Assembly: GCF_947507565.1 (NCBI RefSeq)
Contig: NC_089176.1
Coordinates: forward strand, 2,294,001 to 2,358,000
Reading direction: 5' to 3'
Source of the DNA: Oscarella lobularis
Lineage: Eukaryota > Porifera > Homoscleromorpha > Homosclerophorida > Oscarellidae
Length of the DNA: 64,000 bases
Shown here: piece after piece, positions 32,451 through 44,489 of the stretch
Layout: the number at the start of each line of letters is the position of its first letter
How positions within the stretch are numbered: position 1 is the first letter of the stretch
Notes under the pieces: model-generated
The model's input: only the letters and a program-made list of their open reading frames with translations
Database searches by the model: none
Told to the model about the DNA's origin: nothing
Made by a program: the position numbers and the translations under genes

Positions 32451-35400
32451 TTAGTCAACTAGGAAAGTGCGGATTTCCCTCGGCCGCAACGTAATTGTAT
32501 CTCCGTCATCTTCCAGCGATTCAAACGCCCTACAGAGAAAGGGGTGCCATTAGAATGCATGTTTTACGACTTTTTCAATTGATACTGTATCACGAATATG
32601 TACTTAGAAAAGACACTCTGCTGCATCTAGCTGATCTTACTGGCGAGAATAAGAATCTGCGGTTTTCCAACGAAGTTGCTCCTTGTTGGCTCTACAATGG
32701 TGTGCATACATCGAAGCAAATTTTGCTAATACTGCAGTACAGCACATACTCTTCTTTAGTTGCAGTTGCCGTCAGGGCCATTTCCACAGGATCACTGAAC
32801 GAGAAGCCTGGAGCGAAGAGCTTAGAAAGCGTGACCTGAACCGGCTTAGAATATTCGTCGCTTTCGTCAACTTCAAATAAATGCTCAAGTCGAAGAATTG
32901 TAGAACTAGAGAACACGGGGTATTACAAAGGGCTTTAACTTTAGTATCTGATTTCCAGCTTACTTGCTTGACGCGTTGTAAGGACGAAGAGAGAGCAGAT
33001 GAACATTGGGAGGCAGAGGATTGGCTAGTCCAGTAAAACTGGTCCTAAACGCGCTAGAGTTCCACGCATGAGGATCGCCCGGCTGACCAAAAACGGGTTG
33101 CAAAGGAAACTATGAACAAAAAAGCGTTGCTACACAGACACATGCAATTAATTCGTATTTTACCTGCTGCTGCATGCTGAGATGGTGCTGAAGAAAAGAC
33201 GACTTCTGCTTATCGGAAAATATAATCCACAATCTGAATGACCATAAAAGGTAATCGTTTCTTTAACGAATTCGATTCTGCCAAACTGACTTGGGATCGA
33301 CGCGAATGTCTTCGTTCAGAGCTTCGCCGGCACCAAGACCATCATCTTTCAGACATCGCCTATAGAAGAGAAAAACGCACTGGCTCTTTTTCGTTTGCGT
33401 CTACATATAGCACGTGCCTGTGCAGCATGACTTCTAACATGCCGTTAACGTTGCTCGTGCATCCGTGCGCTCTCTCGCCCAATAGGGTCATCCGTTCATC
33501 GGACGTCATGTCCTGGATGTAAGCAAATGCAACCATCGGGTAATAGTTGCCTTAGTGAAAAAACAAATATTAATACATATATGAAGATTCGTTTTTGTTG
33601 AACCTACCTGCTACTCTTTCAGTTTCTCCTTGATTGTAATGTCTCGTCTGCATCTCGAGTCCATTATCATCGGCATACCACGTGTTCGCCGTGTTCAGAT
33701 TCGTCATATATCTGAAGGAAAAGTATTTTCTTTTAACATCTACATGTATATAATCCTGGCTCACCTCGTCACCAATTCGCGTCCCATATCTAAAGGACCA
33801 ACGAGAAACTCGTGCTCAATGTATTGCATGTCGGGCGACGATCCTCCATCCGACGCCATTCCACCGTAAAGTCGTATCATCTGAACGTAATTGTCCCTAT
33901 ACGTCTGGACCCCCCAAAATAATATACAGAACCGTATAAAGCAGTCCAGGCAACTTTTCTACCTGTCTGATTTCGGAAACGTATTTTCCCGTGGAAACTT
34001 CGACTTTGACGGGCCCCGGTGTCACTGGATACTCCACAGTCGCTCTTGGAAAGACGAGATAATCAATCTAGGACAAAACAGAAGAAGCTACATTAAAAAA
34101 AAGGGGCATAGACTATCTATATTCTGACAGTCAATGACTCGTTCCAAGGAAGGACATCAACGTTGCACAAGTTGACGGAAAACTGAGAACTCTTGTCGTA
34201 TTTCTGAGTAACTGTCACGGTATAGGCCTTAGAAAATGGAGAATATCGAAAATAATTTCGACTGTACGACGATGTGCCCTACCCTTGATCCACTCGTAAC
34301 GAGAGCAACGATTGACGGAGCATAAAACGGATACGCGGCCCCAAGTGTGACGTTCGTGCGACTAAAATCGAAGAGACTCGTCAACCCCTTGCAAAACCGT
34401 TTTCAAATCATATTCTTACAGAACTTTGGTGTTGTTGGAGCCCGTTTGTATAGGAAACGTGCCGTGAACGATACCAGGCTTGCCGAGATCCTGAGACGAG
34501 TCAATAGCAAGCCAATCGAGAGAGATTTTCTCCGTCCAACTCTTCCCATCAGCTCTAGCGATAAAAGAAAATAGGAGAAGTAGATTGACATAACGACGTT
34601 CACACAGAACACATACACAAACTCCTACTTATAATACTTATGAGTGGTGCAGTAGTCCTACCTGCAAATATTAAACGTAGCGCCTTGCCCGTTGACATCG
34701 TTTGCAGTGGCAATGTACGACTCGTTAGACTTCTCGGATTTTCTCACAGTAGCCAGCAGAGTGGGTCGACCGGAGAAAGGCTACGAACTACATCATCAAG
34801 AGCCCCCATCCATCGCTCTTGTCCTTACATTGGGAAACTTCAGCGGCATCGTTTTACACATAGCCGACGGCGACGCTCCGACTTCGATCGACGCCGCTTG
34901 GACTCCCGCGGGAAGACTCTTCGGATCGAACGCCCAATAGTTGATGGCAAAGTGACCCTGGGTCCACTCCTTTTGATCGACTCGATACGCCTGCGTAGAG
35001 AAGTCCTTCTGACCGACGTTGCTCGTGACGACCGCGAACGTATCAACGTAATCCTGTCCGTATGCCGTTGCTAGAACGATGGGAGAGGTCGAGAAGTTTC
35101 GCATGGTGAAGAAGGGGATTGTGGACGATAACGTGGCGGAATGTTTACTGTCACCGACCACGGTTCTATTATCCTGCGCAGGAGGTTAGGCTATTGAAGA
35201 ATTGCGTCTTTTTCTTATATAGACTTCTCTGTACCTGTGCCGGTCTGAATATGTAGGCTCCGCTCGCCTGCTCGTTGTTTTGCGCCGCGCTTTCGTATTG
35301 GAATAGATCCTGGTTGACTTGAAGCGATTTCCCGTTGGACTTGTCGAAGATGGAAGTGAATCGACCCGAATCGCCGGACACCGTCACCTGGAGAGGAAGA

Positions 35401-38059
35401 AAATGAACGAAAAGGTTTAAACAGATTGAAAATTATAAAATATTGATTGGCTATACAAATTTTACCTTATAAAATTGATTTTCTATCATTGTATCTCCAA
35501 GAGAATGTCGAAACGTTTTCGCCTATTTAAAAATACCGTCAAGTGTGGCATTTTCTTCAGTTCTACCGTACCGCGTTATCAGAAGGTGTCGCCTGAATAA
35601 AATAGGTCGTGAACCCAAGTGGAGGAACAGTAGCAAGAAAGTACAGTCTCGCGCTGTATGTCTTATTATTGCCCTTGATGACGTCAGACGGCACAGCCTT
35701 TCCTGACTCGTCAGTCACGGTTAAATCGGTTCTACGAGCGACGTTGAACGTATTCGTTGCTAAGGAAACGTTCCCTTCTAACCTATTAACTGGAATAGCC
35801 ACGTAGTTCTCTCTCGTCCAACCCAACGAATTATAAACGACGACGGGAACGCTCTGACCAGGCTTCAACGTAGCCAATACGGATTCGTTCTGTAAGAGAA
35901 AGTAGGATAAAAATTCTCATAATTAATAAATAATTAGTTTTGAGTTTGACCATCGACAGCTTGGGCGGTTTCTCCGCGCTGATCATTTTGCCTAGAAAAT
36001 CTGCGATGACCATGCCGCTGCTCGCGTTTCCCTCGCGAAGCATTAGCTCGTAGTCGCGGACAACGACTTCCTTCTCCGTTCCTATTATGTTTCTTTCAAA
36101 ACTAATTGCTGAGAAAATTAATTTCGTTTACCGGTTATTGCATCGTGATGTTGGACAACGGCAACAGCCTTTCTCAAATCATCGATACTTTCATAGGCAC
36201 TCTAAGCAGAATGCCGGTTTTAATAAATCAATAAAGACGTCTCTAATGTACCGTTTTATCAAAGTTCATCACTCGAGAAGCCAGCGAATAGAGGGTTTCT
36301 GCCACCTGCAGAAAGGCGGCATTTGATCGAGCGTCTCCTTTGAGTTGAGGTCGACTCGTATAGTAGCCAGTCCAGAATTGCTCCGGTTCGGTCGCATAAG
36401 GAAAGAAATCGCCTTCGTACACTTCCCAAGTCAAGTTCAGAGCATTGACGGCCTCAAAAAAACAATTAATTTAATTTACTGACGTGATTTTGGTTACCAT
36501 GGCGTAATCATTGAGCGTGCCGTATTTGACCGTTGCGTTGAAGGAGCTGTTGCTGTTGACGTAGCGAATCAGCTCGTCCATTTGAGAAAAACTTCTATCG
36601 GCATTCTGCGAGACGAGAACAAGTCTAGTTGTGTTGTTCAAACGCAAAACCAACAAGCGTACTTGATGAGCAAAATCACAGCCAAACGGAATCAATAGAT
36701 GATTATGGCGATACCAAGTCAGTCTAAATGGAACCAGAGCAGATTGATAGAAATACAAAAAAAAAACGCTAAATCTCACCTCTGTCTAGCCATCGCAACA
36801 AAAGCTTCCCCTTGCTGAATGACATCCATCTGCAATAGAGATGTGGCCCATGTGGCCCATTAGAACAGCGCAACACGCTGCTGGACGTACTTTGAACGTG
36901 GGCAAGTCCGGATTGTCTTGAATAAAGAGACTCGAGTCGTAAGCACACTCGGCAGGACTGCAGTAATCTTAACGCAGACAAGGCACTTCAATTTAAGTGC
37001 ACGTGTGGATTTTTGCTTCCTACGGCTGTCCATTATGTGAATCCACATGTCGCGTTCTGGACCCAAACTCTTTGAACCTCTCCACACGAATTCCAAACTC
37101 TAATACAATATTGATGTGATTATAAAAGACGTCGACTTCTTCTCAAGCGTCAACCTTGTTTGCCTTCCGCGCGTCTTTGATTCTGTAGTCAATTCTATTT
37201 ATACCGAACGCATTGAAGCCAATGTCCGCCCAAAGCGAAGGCGTCACAGCCGAATGCCCAAACGGATCAACATGCCAGCCAACCTAAAAGCAACATAGGA
37301 TTAAGATATTCTCTCCGTCTCAGAGAGTTGTTATTACCAAAGGTCTGGTGTTGAGATCTTGCTTCGCAAACAACGCTCCCACGGTCATCTGATCGATATC
37401 GGCCGAATAGGTAGTCGATCCTTCGTCATTCATGCACCTGAGAATAAACAAAGACGAGGGGGGATACAATGGCAATTATTGATTGATTAATTAATTACCA
37501 TCCGGCGAGATTCAATTGAAGCTGACCGTTCTCTATCACTTTCAGAACATCGGCTCGCGTTTTATTCTAAAATTTCCTCTAATTTGATTCTACGGTTTTT
37601 TTAACTAATTTGAATTCTTACGTCCAAGTCTTCCCACCAACGAGCAAAGAATGCCATTTCTACGTATCTAGACATGATTATCTTCTACAAGAACTTCCGT
37701 TTTTGAATGAATTTCTTACGTAAACTTCCTTTCGGGATTGTTTAGGAGAGCTTGGGTCTAAAAATGCCCAATTATCACATCGGACCACGTGATTCTAATG
37801 GCCTTTCTTACCGATGTGCTCAAGATCCATTGGACTTGTTCTATGTAGTACTGATCGACCGTTTCGAGCCTGTAAACGTTCAGTTGTCACGATTAGCGCG
37901 CGTTATCTTTTTGTTCCGTTTTTCTTGCCATCCAGTGTCGTCGTGCGTGTGAGCGACAATCCAGACGTTGATGTGATCACCGGTGACGTCGGTGCAGACG
38001 CAAGACGTGGCGCAAAAAGCAAAAACGAGAACGAAAGCGCTGGCGAGCTTCGAATCCAT
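32451..38059 (-). CDS. Lysosomal alpha-mannosidase 1 (GH38)
   Basis: Many-exon gene. The signal peptide [19 protein letters not shown] is followed by [16 protein letters not shown], the GH38 zinc-binding start. [20 protein letters not shown] (near 37250) has the catalytic nucleophile Asp; [10 protein letters not shown] (near 36150) is the second metal-site region; [20 protein letters not shown] (near 36420) is also typical. The C-terminus is [12 protein letters not shown], stop at 32451. The enzyme removes alpha-mannose from N-glycans in the lysosome (animal MAN2B1 family). Intron 1 (37928-37870) begins GC, a GC-AG intron. A paralogue lies at 54952-60939. The start is supported by the signal peptide and by a 63-base gap to the divergent SLC25A38. 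Confidence 0.88.
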
Positions 38060-38122
38060 AGTAGGCGACACGTGATTCACACCATCAGGTGACCAGTCGG
38101 GAATTCTCCGACGTCGAAAACG
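38060..38122. promoter_or_regulatory. Bidirectional promoter, mannosidase 1 / SLC25A38
   Basis: Only 63 bases separate two divergent start codons, so both 5' UTRs and core promoters must overlap here or extend into each other's first exon. No TATA box is visible; GTCGGAGAATTCCCGAC-type inverted sequence lies at about 38096-38115. Confidence 0.5.
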
Positions 38123-39331
38123 ATGAGCAGAAGCCAAGTGAATCGATTGTATGCACGAATTAGACTAGTACAATTTATCTTTAGCAGAATTCGTTGGCAA
38201 TCTCTTTTATGGGGGGCTCTGTCAGCGGATTGTGTTCCGCCGTACTTCTGCAGCCGCTCGACGTCGTAAAAACGCGACTGCAGCTCATCTCACGAGATGA
38301 AGCACTGTAAAAGTTTACTTATGATACGTTAGGACCTAAACTGCTCTGTGCTCTAGGCCAAAATCGGGCATGAGAGGCGTCATTGTCAGCATTCTACGTC
38401 ACGAGAATCCACTCGCTTTGTGGAAAGGCCTTGTTCCGGTATCTCCGTTTCTTAGCTCAGTATGATTTTTACACAATGCTTGTTTGTAGTCGCTCTATCG
38501 AGTTGTTCCTGGTATTGGAATATATTTCTGCGCTTTGAACTTTCTGCAGAATAGTTTGAGGTATTCGTTGATCTTTTTTTTGTGTGTGTACGTGAGAAAG
38601 ATTTTTATTTGTTACTTTAGTTTGCATCGTCCCAGTTTATATCAGTCTCTTGTGATGGGTGCATCGGCTCGTACTTGTGCTTGTCTCATTCTGCATCCAT
38701 TTACTGTTCTAAAAACTAGACTAGAGGTTTGTAAAAATCAAGGCTCGAGAAGAAGTGTCTCAGTCTGTTCGATTTTTCAGAGTGGTAAATTTCGTTATAA
38801 GAGTGTTCCTGGTGGAATAAAGTTGGTCATAAAGGCAGAGGGATTGCCAGGTAAAAACATATCAAGAGAGTGCAATAGTTATTCATATTGTTATAGGCTT
38901 ATATGCTGGCTTGGGTCCAACGATGGTGAGAGACGTTCCCTTTTCTGCTTTATATTTAATGTTTTATAATAGAATTAAAACGGCTATTAAATCTAGTAAG
39001 TCATTATTATTATTATTGCAAAATACTTCATCTCAGATTTTCAGATACAGATAGTTTGCCTAGTCTTGTGAACTTTTCAAGTGGACTAGTATCTGGTATA
39101 CTAGCGTCCATTGTTACTCATCCAGCTGATGTTTTGAAGACCAGACTTCAAACAGAAACCAGTCACAGACTTACTTCATTTCAAACTATTTATATTATTA
39201 TTAGCAGAGAAGGCTTATTAGCGTTTTATAAAGGCTTGTTGCCGCGGATTGTGAGACGAACGGCGACGGCGTCTATATCATGGACCATTTATGAAGAGGT
39301 CAGAAAAAATGTATATGACTGGTTATGCTAA
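38123..39331 (+). CDS. SLC25A38: Mitochondrial glycine transporter, SLC25A38-like
   Basis: Mitochondrial carrier with three repeats, each with a Px[DF]xxKTR signature: QPLDVVKTRLQ (about 38250), HPFTVLKTRLE (about 38700) and HPADVLKTRLQ (about 39130). Between them are LWKGLVP, YRVVPGIGIYF, SGKFRYKS, GLYAGLGPTMVRDVPFSALYLMFYN and TISWTIYEE-like sequence (ISWTIYEEV near the end), which fits SLC25A38/Hem25 rather than other carriers. These import glycine into mitochondria for haem synthesis. Exon 1 is tiny (MSRSQ, 38123-38137). Stop at 39331. Divergent from alpha-mannosidase 1 with only 63 bases between start codons, so the promoters must overlap. Confidence 0.85.
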
Positions 39332-39339
39332 ATATCCAC

Positions 39340-39755
39340 GTTTAGATTACTTCAAAACTGAGTTGAAACCTTTATTTTGGAAAATGAAATTTAATAACAT
39401 TAGGGTTCTTCTTCTATCGGTTGTTTATTTCACCATGCTAGTGAAAGTCTTCCGCACAGCGGCTTCCAGCTGCTTCACTCAAAGGCATGGGCACACGTCT
39501 TATTATTTATTATTGGACTTCTTTCCTTTGTTTGTTGGTTCACATTTATTTTCCTGGGTATTCACTCAGAAGTTCCAGTATGAGACATTAATTAATTAAT
39601 TAATTAATTAATTAATTATCAAGTGAACAGCAGCACGCCTACATAGTCTATGACTTGCATGAACGGTTCTCTTTTCTGAGCACCTTTTACGCATTGAAAA
39701 AGTAAATTTAGGAGGTCCTTACGGGAGTCTCATGCACCATCCCGGATAACGTAAG
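39340..39755. other. Intergenic, 3' flank of SLC25A38
   Basis: No supported gene; a 102-codon frame here is the read-on of the carrier's last exon in another frame. Contains an (AATT)n run at 39587-39619. GAACAGCAGCACGCCT near 39625 recurs near 52272, part of the 5' flank duplicated with the propeller-BTB genes. Confidence 0.5.
39587..39619. repeat. (AATT)n microsatellite
   Basis: About eight perfect tetranucleotide units. Confidence 0.9.
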
Positions 39756-39758
39756 CAC

Positions 39759-42700
39759 ATGGCGACGGCGACGGCGACGGAGATCGTTGTGGGTACGTCA
39801 ATTCACGGTCTAAGGGGTGGAAAACTATTGTACTGACTGCTCTAGCGAAAGATCGCCGATTTGGGGAACTACGCGGAATTGCGAAGTTCGAGCACGAAGA
39901 CGCCATTCTTGTTGCCGATTCTGATAATAAATGCATCTGGAGAGTCGATTTTGTAGCCGGGCGAAGGTTAGGAGTGGCGTTGGGGAATTCTGTTATGTCG
40001 TAGTCTTCTCTGGGAGCTTGGTTCTCGGAGCACAGTGTTTATTTAGTACAGCAAGATATATATTCTCTCCGGTCTTGTGACCTCCTCTCGACTACGCATG
40101 CACGACTCTCAAACCACTACAACGGCTCCCCCTCTTAACAGAGCACGTGTCCTCACGGGACGACTACCGGGAGTAAAACAAAACAACACTAACGTCGTGC
40201 ATGTTACAATCACAAGAAAGAACAAGACCTTGAACAAAACAAACAAAAAGTTATGACCTACCAATCCTGGTCGGCGAAACGTGTCGGAGGTTGTCCGGCA
40301 GTGGCCCGTCTTGATCGTGAAGGCGGTGCTCCGTTGCCACTCGTCGAGGGGAAAGCCGGTTGTCCTGCAAATCCCGTCGAGCCGGTAGGGTACGTTGAAG
40401 TAGCAGAAAATTCAGTGCCATCAGTGCGAATATCCCCTGGCCAGTGGGGGTCTACGCCGTCGCGCGACTCTCGCTCTGTAGGTCGAATCTCCTCCTCTGT
40501 CAGCCTCTGCACACCGTCTTCCTGGGGCCGCCACATTCCCAACTTCGGGCACGATGACGTTCGACGGAGCGGAAACGCTTCCAGCTCAGTCGTCATGTGA
40601 CGACGCTCCCCAGGGTACATGAGTATGCACCCATCGTCATGGGCGTGGTGAGCGCTGCAGGTGAGGGCTAGCTTCTTCGTGAAACAATTTTTCTCCAATG
40701 GAGGATAATAAATGATTCGCCGCTCGTGCGTCATAAGCACTTGCTGCGTTTGTAAATGAAATACTTCGTAATTGACGTCGGAGAGGTTTTCAATTTCGGA
40801 TGGGACAAACGCCGTCGTGATCGCGCACACGCGATGAGCACCGTCGAATGGCATATCTATGACGCCGTCTGCTTCAGACATCAGGCTCATCAGTCGCACT
40901 CGCTGTTCGTCGTCCTCCCTCCGAACCGTAATCGTTCCTTCTCGAAATTCCATAGAGGCGCCGCTGTCGTGCAGGAAATCCTGGCCAAAGATGACTGGCA
41001 GGGCCAATTCGTCTGACACGACAAATCGACAGTCGAAGGTGAGATCGCCGATTTCGACTGGTAGGATAACCGTCCCTCGCGCTTTCATGCTGCCTCCGTT
41101 CGCTACGGTGAGAATTGGAAATTCGTTGTTAAGAGTCACTCCTCCGATGTCCTCGACGAACTGTGACGATAGCGTAGACACTTCAGCTCCAGAGTCGAAC
41201 AGGATTCGACTGGGCTCTACGCCGCCGACCGTGACACCCGTGGGCGTTTTCGCGGGTCGATTTCCTGCGGTCACGGCATTCACTTTCGCCTGTTCCGTCT
41301 GCCTTCCCGTTGTGGACTTATCTCGATTCGGAGGGTGGAGTTTGAAACATTGATCCTTCGTATGGCCACGCATTTTGCAATGGTCGCAGCGCGGTCCAGA
41401 CGACTTCTTTACTTGCGTAAGCAAGCGCGTGTTCTGCTCCATTTTGTCCATCATCTCTTTGTGTTGCCCCTTTATCACCTCGATGAGTTCGGTCTGCTTT
41501 TCCGCTAGCGTCGAGAGTACGTCTGTAAGCGATTTTCTCCTCGGTGACGCGTCGCGCTTGCTGGTTTTCGACTCGTGTCGCCTCAGTGCGTCGCTCGTTC
41601 GCGTTTCGATAGCGAGGCACTCGCTATTCGTCTTCGAGCGGAGTCGCCAGATCCTCTCCCCTGTTCGCGCTAACTCTTCCGCTTCTTCGAGGTCGCGCGG
41701 GCGATCTCGCACTAACTCGTCGCGATATTCAGGGCGCAGTCCGTTGACGAAGTGTTGCACTTGCATCGGTTCCGACAGCGCAGCGGGATCCACTTCTAAG
41801 AGTTCGAATACGAGGTTTCGAAATCGTGTCGTGAACGTCTCCACGTCCTCGCGTAGTCCTTGGCGACATTCGATCAGTTTCTCCGTGTAGTAGACTTGCG
41901 GGTCTGCAGGGCCAAACTTTCTCTTGAGGAAAGCGGTGAGAGCTTCCCACGTCACCCTTTTATCGCGCCTTTGTAGTTGCCGCTCAAAGGCGACAACCTC
42001 GCTCCTTGCTCGACCGCTGAGCACGACGCGAGCGTTCTGTAGCCGCTCGCGGCGCGACCATCCGTCCGCGTCTGCCACTGCCTCCACCTGGTATAACCAG
42101 TTGCGGAGTTCGTCGTAGTCGTGGCCGTAGAATTTGTCCAACGTCCTTGCGTGGCCGGTTCGTCTCGGCGCGGCGCGTCTACGCCTCACGTCTCGCTCGC
42201 GCGGGCTTTCGATTTCTTCCTCGTCGCTCGACGATTCGTCCGGCGACGATTTCGGGTTAGGCGCCGGCTTTTCGAATAGCACTCGGGGCGCCAGCTGCGC
42301 TTGACGTCGTCGTTGACGTTCGCGTCGTCGTTGGGACCGCGATTTGGGCGTAATAGCCTGCTGTTGCTGTTCCGCTTCCACTTGAGGCGTCGCGATTGCC
42401 TGCTTCTTCTTCGGTGGCATGTTCGGCTCGATCGCACGCTCCGTCCGTGCGACACCAGGTGACCACTGTTCGGCCACTCCCCCTTGCAACGGCCCTTGTT
42501 CGAATAACCGAAACCGCGGGTAGCCGGACGGAGACAAACGGCGTCGACGGGCGCCGACTAACTGCCCGGGTGATCGGCGTCACTTTCGGAACCAGCCAAA
42601 TTTAGTGACGTTCGATCCAGTCAGCCGACGTCGCCGAGCGTCGCGCCCCGTTTATCCAGCTACCCGGATTCTCCACCACTTTGTAGCCGGGCGAAGGTTA

Positions 42701-44489
42701 GGAGTGGCGTTGGGGAATTCTGTTATGTCGTAGTCTTCTCTGGGAGCTTGGTTCTCGGAGCACAGTGTTTATTTAGTACAGCAAGATATATATTCTCTCC
42801 GGTCTTGTGACCTCCTCTCGACTACGCATGCACGACTCTCAAACCACTACAGATTTGACTTCGAAGAGGGTTTCGCTTTACGCAGGAGCAAAATTATTCG
42901 AGGAGAGCGAAGACGAATCCGAGTCCGACGAATCCGAGTCCGACGAATCCGAGTCCGACGAATCCGAGTTGGAGTCAGACGAGGGCGAAGAGTCAGAGTT
43001 GGAGTCGGACGAGGGTGAAGACGGCCCGTTAGATTCGGCCTCGTTTACGTGTCCGTCAGGATTGGCTACACTCGGCCGTTGCCTTTACGTTGCCGACGAT
43101 CAGCGTGTGAGAAAGGTAGGTATGGTACATGTACATGTACTGTATGCTCGTTTACGGCTAGAAGTATGTAATCAAGTTTTGAATGAAACCGTGTCGTTGA
43201 TGACGATGACGACAATAGGGATGTAACTTACCGGTAGTCTCGCGAGGCCATATACATGTATATAGATGAAAGTGGCTCCCTGCGTGTGCGTGTACTTCTA
43301 ATAACATTGTCCAATTTGATTTTCGTTTTGTTTGCTTAGGTTTGCAAGGGAGTCGTTTCAACGTTACCAGGAACTGATGCTATTAAAAGCACAATTACTA
43401 GCGTGGCCGCGACGTCAAGGGGAAAGTCGACAATCTTGGTAGCATCTACTTCTTCAACACTCTATCAAGCGAAATTCAACAACAAAGGAGAGTGCACCAA
43501 ACCGTTTGTCTCAATAGCCAGTTCACTTGATTCAGTTCATCAAGTGGCTTTGAGACAGAAGGGCAAAAGCGTTTTTGTTGCTGATGAGTTGAAGGGTTTG
43601 CAAAAAATTGGGAATGACTGCTTGTCCACCATTTGTTCAGTGCCTTGTTCTTCAGTTGCTTCAGATGATTTTAAAAATCTCTACTTTTATGCAACTAAAA
43701 AAGAAAAAATATGCAAGTGGAATTCAAATGGATTAAAGACTATATTGAGGTAGCCGTACCACTGTTTGTTTTTGTTATTACACGTTTTATCAATGTTTGT
43801 TTTTTAGGGATGTTGACACTGCACAATGTCTGTTCTTTGACCCTCAATCAGGCCTGCTTTACTTTACAGAGCCAACTGCTGTGCGAGCTGTCAGAGTAAC
43901 GCCATCACCTGTGCACGACGACATGGCTTGTTTGGCTGATGACCTTGCCAAACTGATTGATAGCGACGACATACTCCCCACGGATCAAGTTACGTTTCTG
44001 GTTGAAGGAAAACGCATTCGAGTTTCCAAGACTAGTCTCTGCATTCGCAGCAAGTATTTCAAGACTATGTTTGAGTCTGGGTTCAAGGAGTCCACGACTG
44101 TGGGCATGGAAGTAATTCCTATTGAAGAGGCCACGTATGATTCTTTCTATGCTCTGATTAGTTTTCTTGTCACGGGCCGCATTGACATGAGAAAGTGCCG
44201 GCCCTTTCTTCTAGATTTGTTACTGTTGTCCGATCGTTATCTTGTGGAAAGCCTAAAATTGCCCTGCTCACAGCACTTGGTAGCAAGTGCCCAACAAGAC
44301 TCAAGAGTGATTCTGAGCTACATGGATGTTGCTGACAAGTACGGTTTTAAAGAATTACTCGATAGCTGCTTGGACATTATATTTCCTGACTTGGAAAGTG
44401 TCTACTGTCAAGAGGAGTTTAAGAGACTCGGTAGCGGTGCGCTTTATAAAGTTATTTCGCGCCTTATGAGAAAAAACAAGGATTCATAA
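39759..44489 (+). CDS. NHL-like propeller - BTB - BACK protein, copy A (interrupted by LTR element)
   Basis: Same gene as copies B and C. Exon 1 starts MATATATEIVV; exon 2 has LRGIAKFEHEDAILVADSD and CIWRVD, then is interrupted at 39952 by an LTR retrotransposon and resumes at 42857. Propeller exons follow to about 43750. The last exon (43808-44489) has SGLLYFTEPTAVRAVRV, then a BTB domain (DQVTFLVEGKRIRVSKTSL, FKTMFESGFKE) and BACK-like helices. BTB proteins often serve as CUL3 ligase adaptors (family knowledge); here the substrate module would be the propeller. An acidic Asp/Glu/Ser minisatellite (about 42905-43025) enlarges one propeller loop. The insertion makes normal expression of this copy doubtful. 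Confidence 0.7.
39952..40121 (-). repeat. LTR (3' LTR of the element)
   Basis: 170 bases, TG...CA ends, identical by eye to 42682-42851. Confidence 0.92.
40258..42420 (-). CDS. Gag-protease of LTR retrotransposon
   Basis: Open frame inside the LTR element. A basic, Arg-rich N-terminus is followed by a retrotransposon Gag domain (about residues 90-250; WEALTAFLKRKFG), a CCHC zinc knuckle (CDHCKMRGHTKDQC) and an aspartic protease with the DSGAE active site and a conserved FGQDFL flap-end motif. A Ty3/gypsy-like origin is likely from the Gag and protease style. Start taken at MPPKKK; an upstream methionine in the same frame exists. Confidence 0.85.
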   Translation of the reverse strand: MPPKKKQAIATPQVEAEQQQQAITPKSRSQRRRERQRRRQAQLAPRVLFEKPAPNPKSSPDESSSDEEEIESPRERDVRRRRAAPRRTGHARTLDKFYGHDYDELRNWLYQVEAVADADGWSRRERLQNARVVLSGRARSEVVAFERQLQRRDKRVTWEALTAFLKRKFGPADPQVYYTEKLIECRQGLREDVETFTTRFRNLVFELLEVDPAALSEPMQVQHFVNGLRPEYRDELVRDRPRDLEEAEELARTGERIWRLRSKTNSECLAIETRTSDALRRHESKTSKRDASPRRKSLTDVLSTLAEKQTELIEVIKGQHKEMMDKMEQNTRLLTQVKKSSGPRCDHCKMRGHTKDQCFKLHPPNRDKSTTGRQTEQAKVNAVTAGNRPAKTPTGVTVGGVEPSRILFDSGAEVSTLSSQFVEDIGGVTLNNEFPILTVANGGSMKARGTVILPVEIGDLTFDCRFVVSDELALPVIFGQDFLHDSGASMEFREGTITVRREDDEQRVRLMSLMSEADGVIDMPFDGAHRVCAITTAFVPSEIENLSDVNYEVFHLQTQQVLMTHERRIIYYPPLEKNCFTKKLALTCSAHHAHDDGCILMYPGERRHMTTELEAFPLRRTSSCPKLGMWRPQEDGVQRLTEEEIRPTERESRDGVDPHWPGDIRTDGTEFSATSTYPTGSTGFAGQPAFPSTSGNGAPPSRSRRATAGQPPTRFADQDW
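42682..42851 (-). repeat. LTR (5' LTR of the element)
   Basis: 170 bases, identical by eye to 39952-40121; followed by the second GATTT target-site copy (42852-42856). Confidence 0.92.
42905..43025 (+). repeat. 15-base minisatellite encoding acidic Glu-Ser-Asp repeats
   Basis: Tandem GACGAATCCGAGTCC units drifting into GAGTTGGAGTC units. In frame with the propeller gene, encoding DESES/DESELES repeats. Copies B and C lack it. Confidence 0.85.

Larger units (their letters stand above)
39952..42851 (-). mobile_element. LTR retrotransposon, gag-protease only, recent insertion
   Basis: Two 170-base direct repeats (39952-40121 and 42682-42851) look identical by eye, begin TGTAG and end CTACA, and are flanked by the 5-base target duplication GATTT. 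A purine tract (GAGGGGGAG) abuts the 3' LTR and a TGGTGGAGAATCCGGG primer-binding-like site follows the 5' LTR, both on the minus strand. The internal region encodes Gag and an aspartic protease; no reverse transcriptase, RNase H or integrase region is present, so it looks like a short, non-autonomous gag-bearing type. It looks whole for that type. Identical LTRs indicate a very young insertion. Confidence 0.9.

Noticed and set aside
40253-42605. Plus-strand frames across the LTR element
   Set aside because: Shadows of the gag-protease frame.
42807-43226. Open frame starting inside the right-hand LTR
   Set aside because: The start codon belongs to the LTR; the coding part is just the resumed exon of propeller-BTB copy A.
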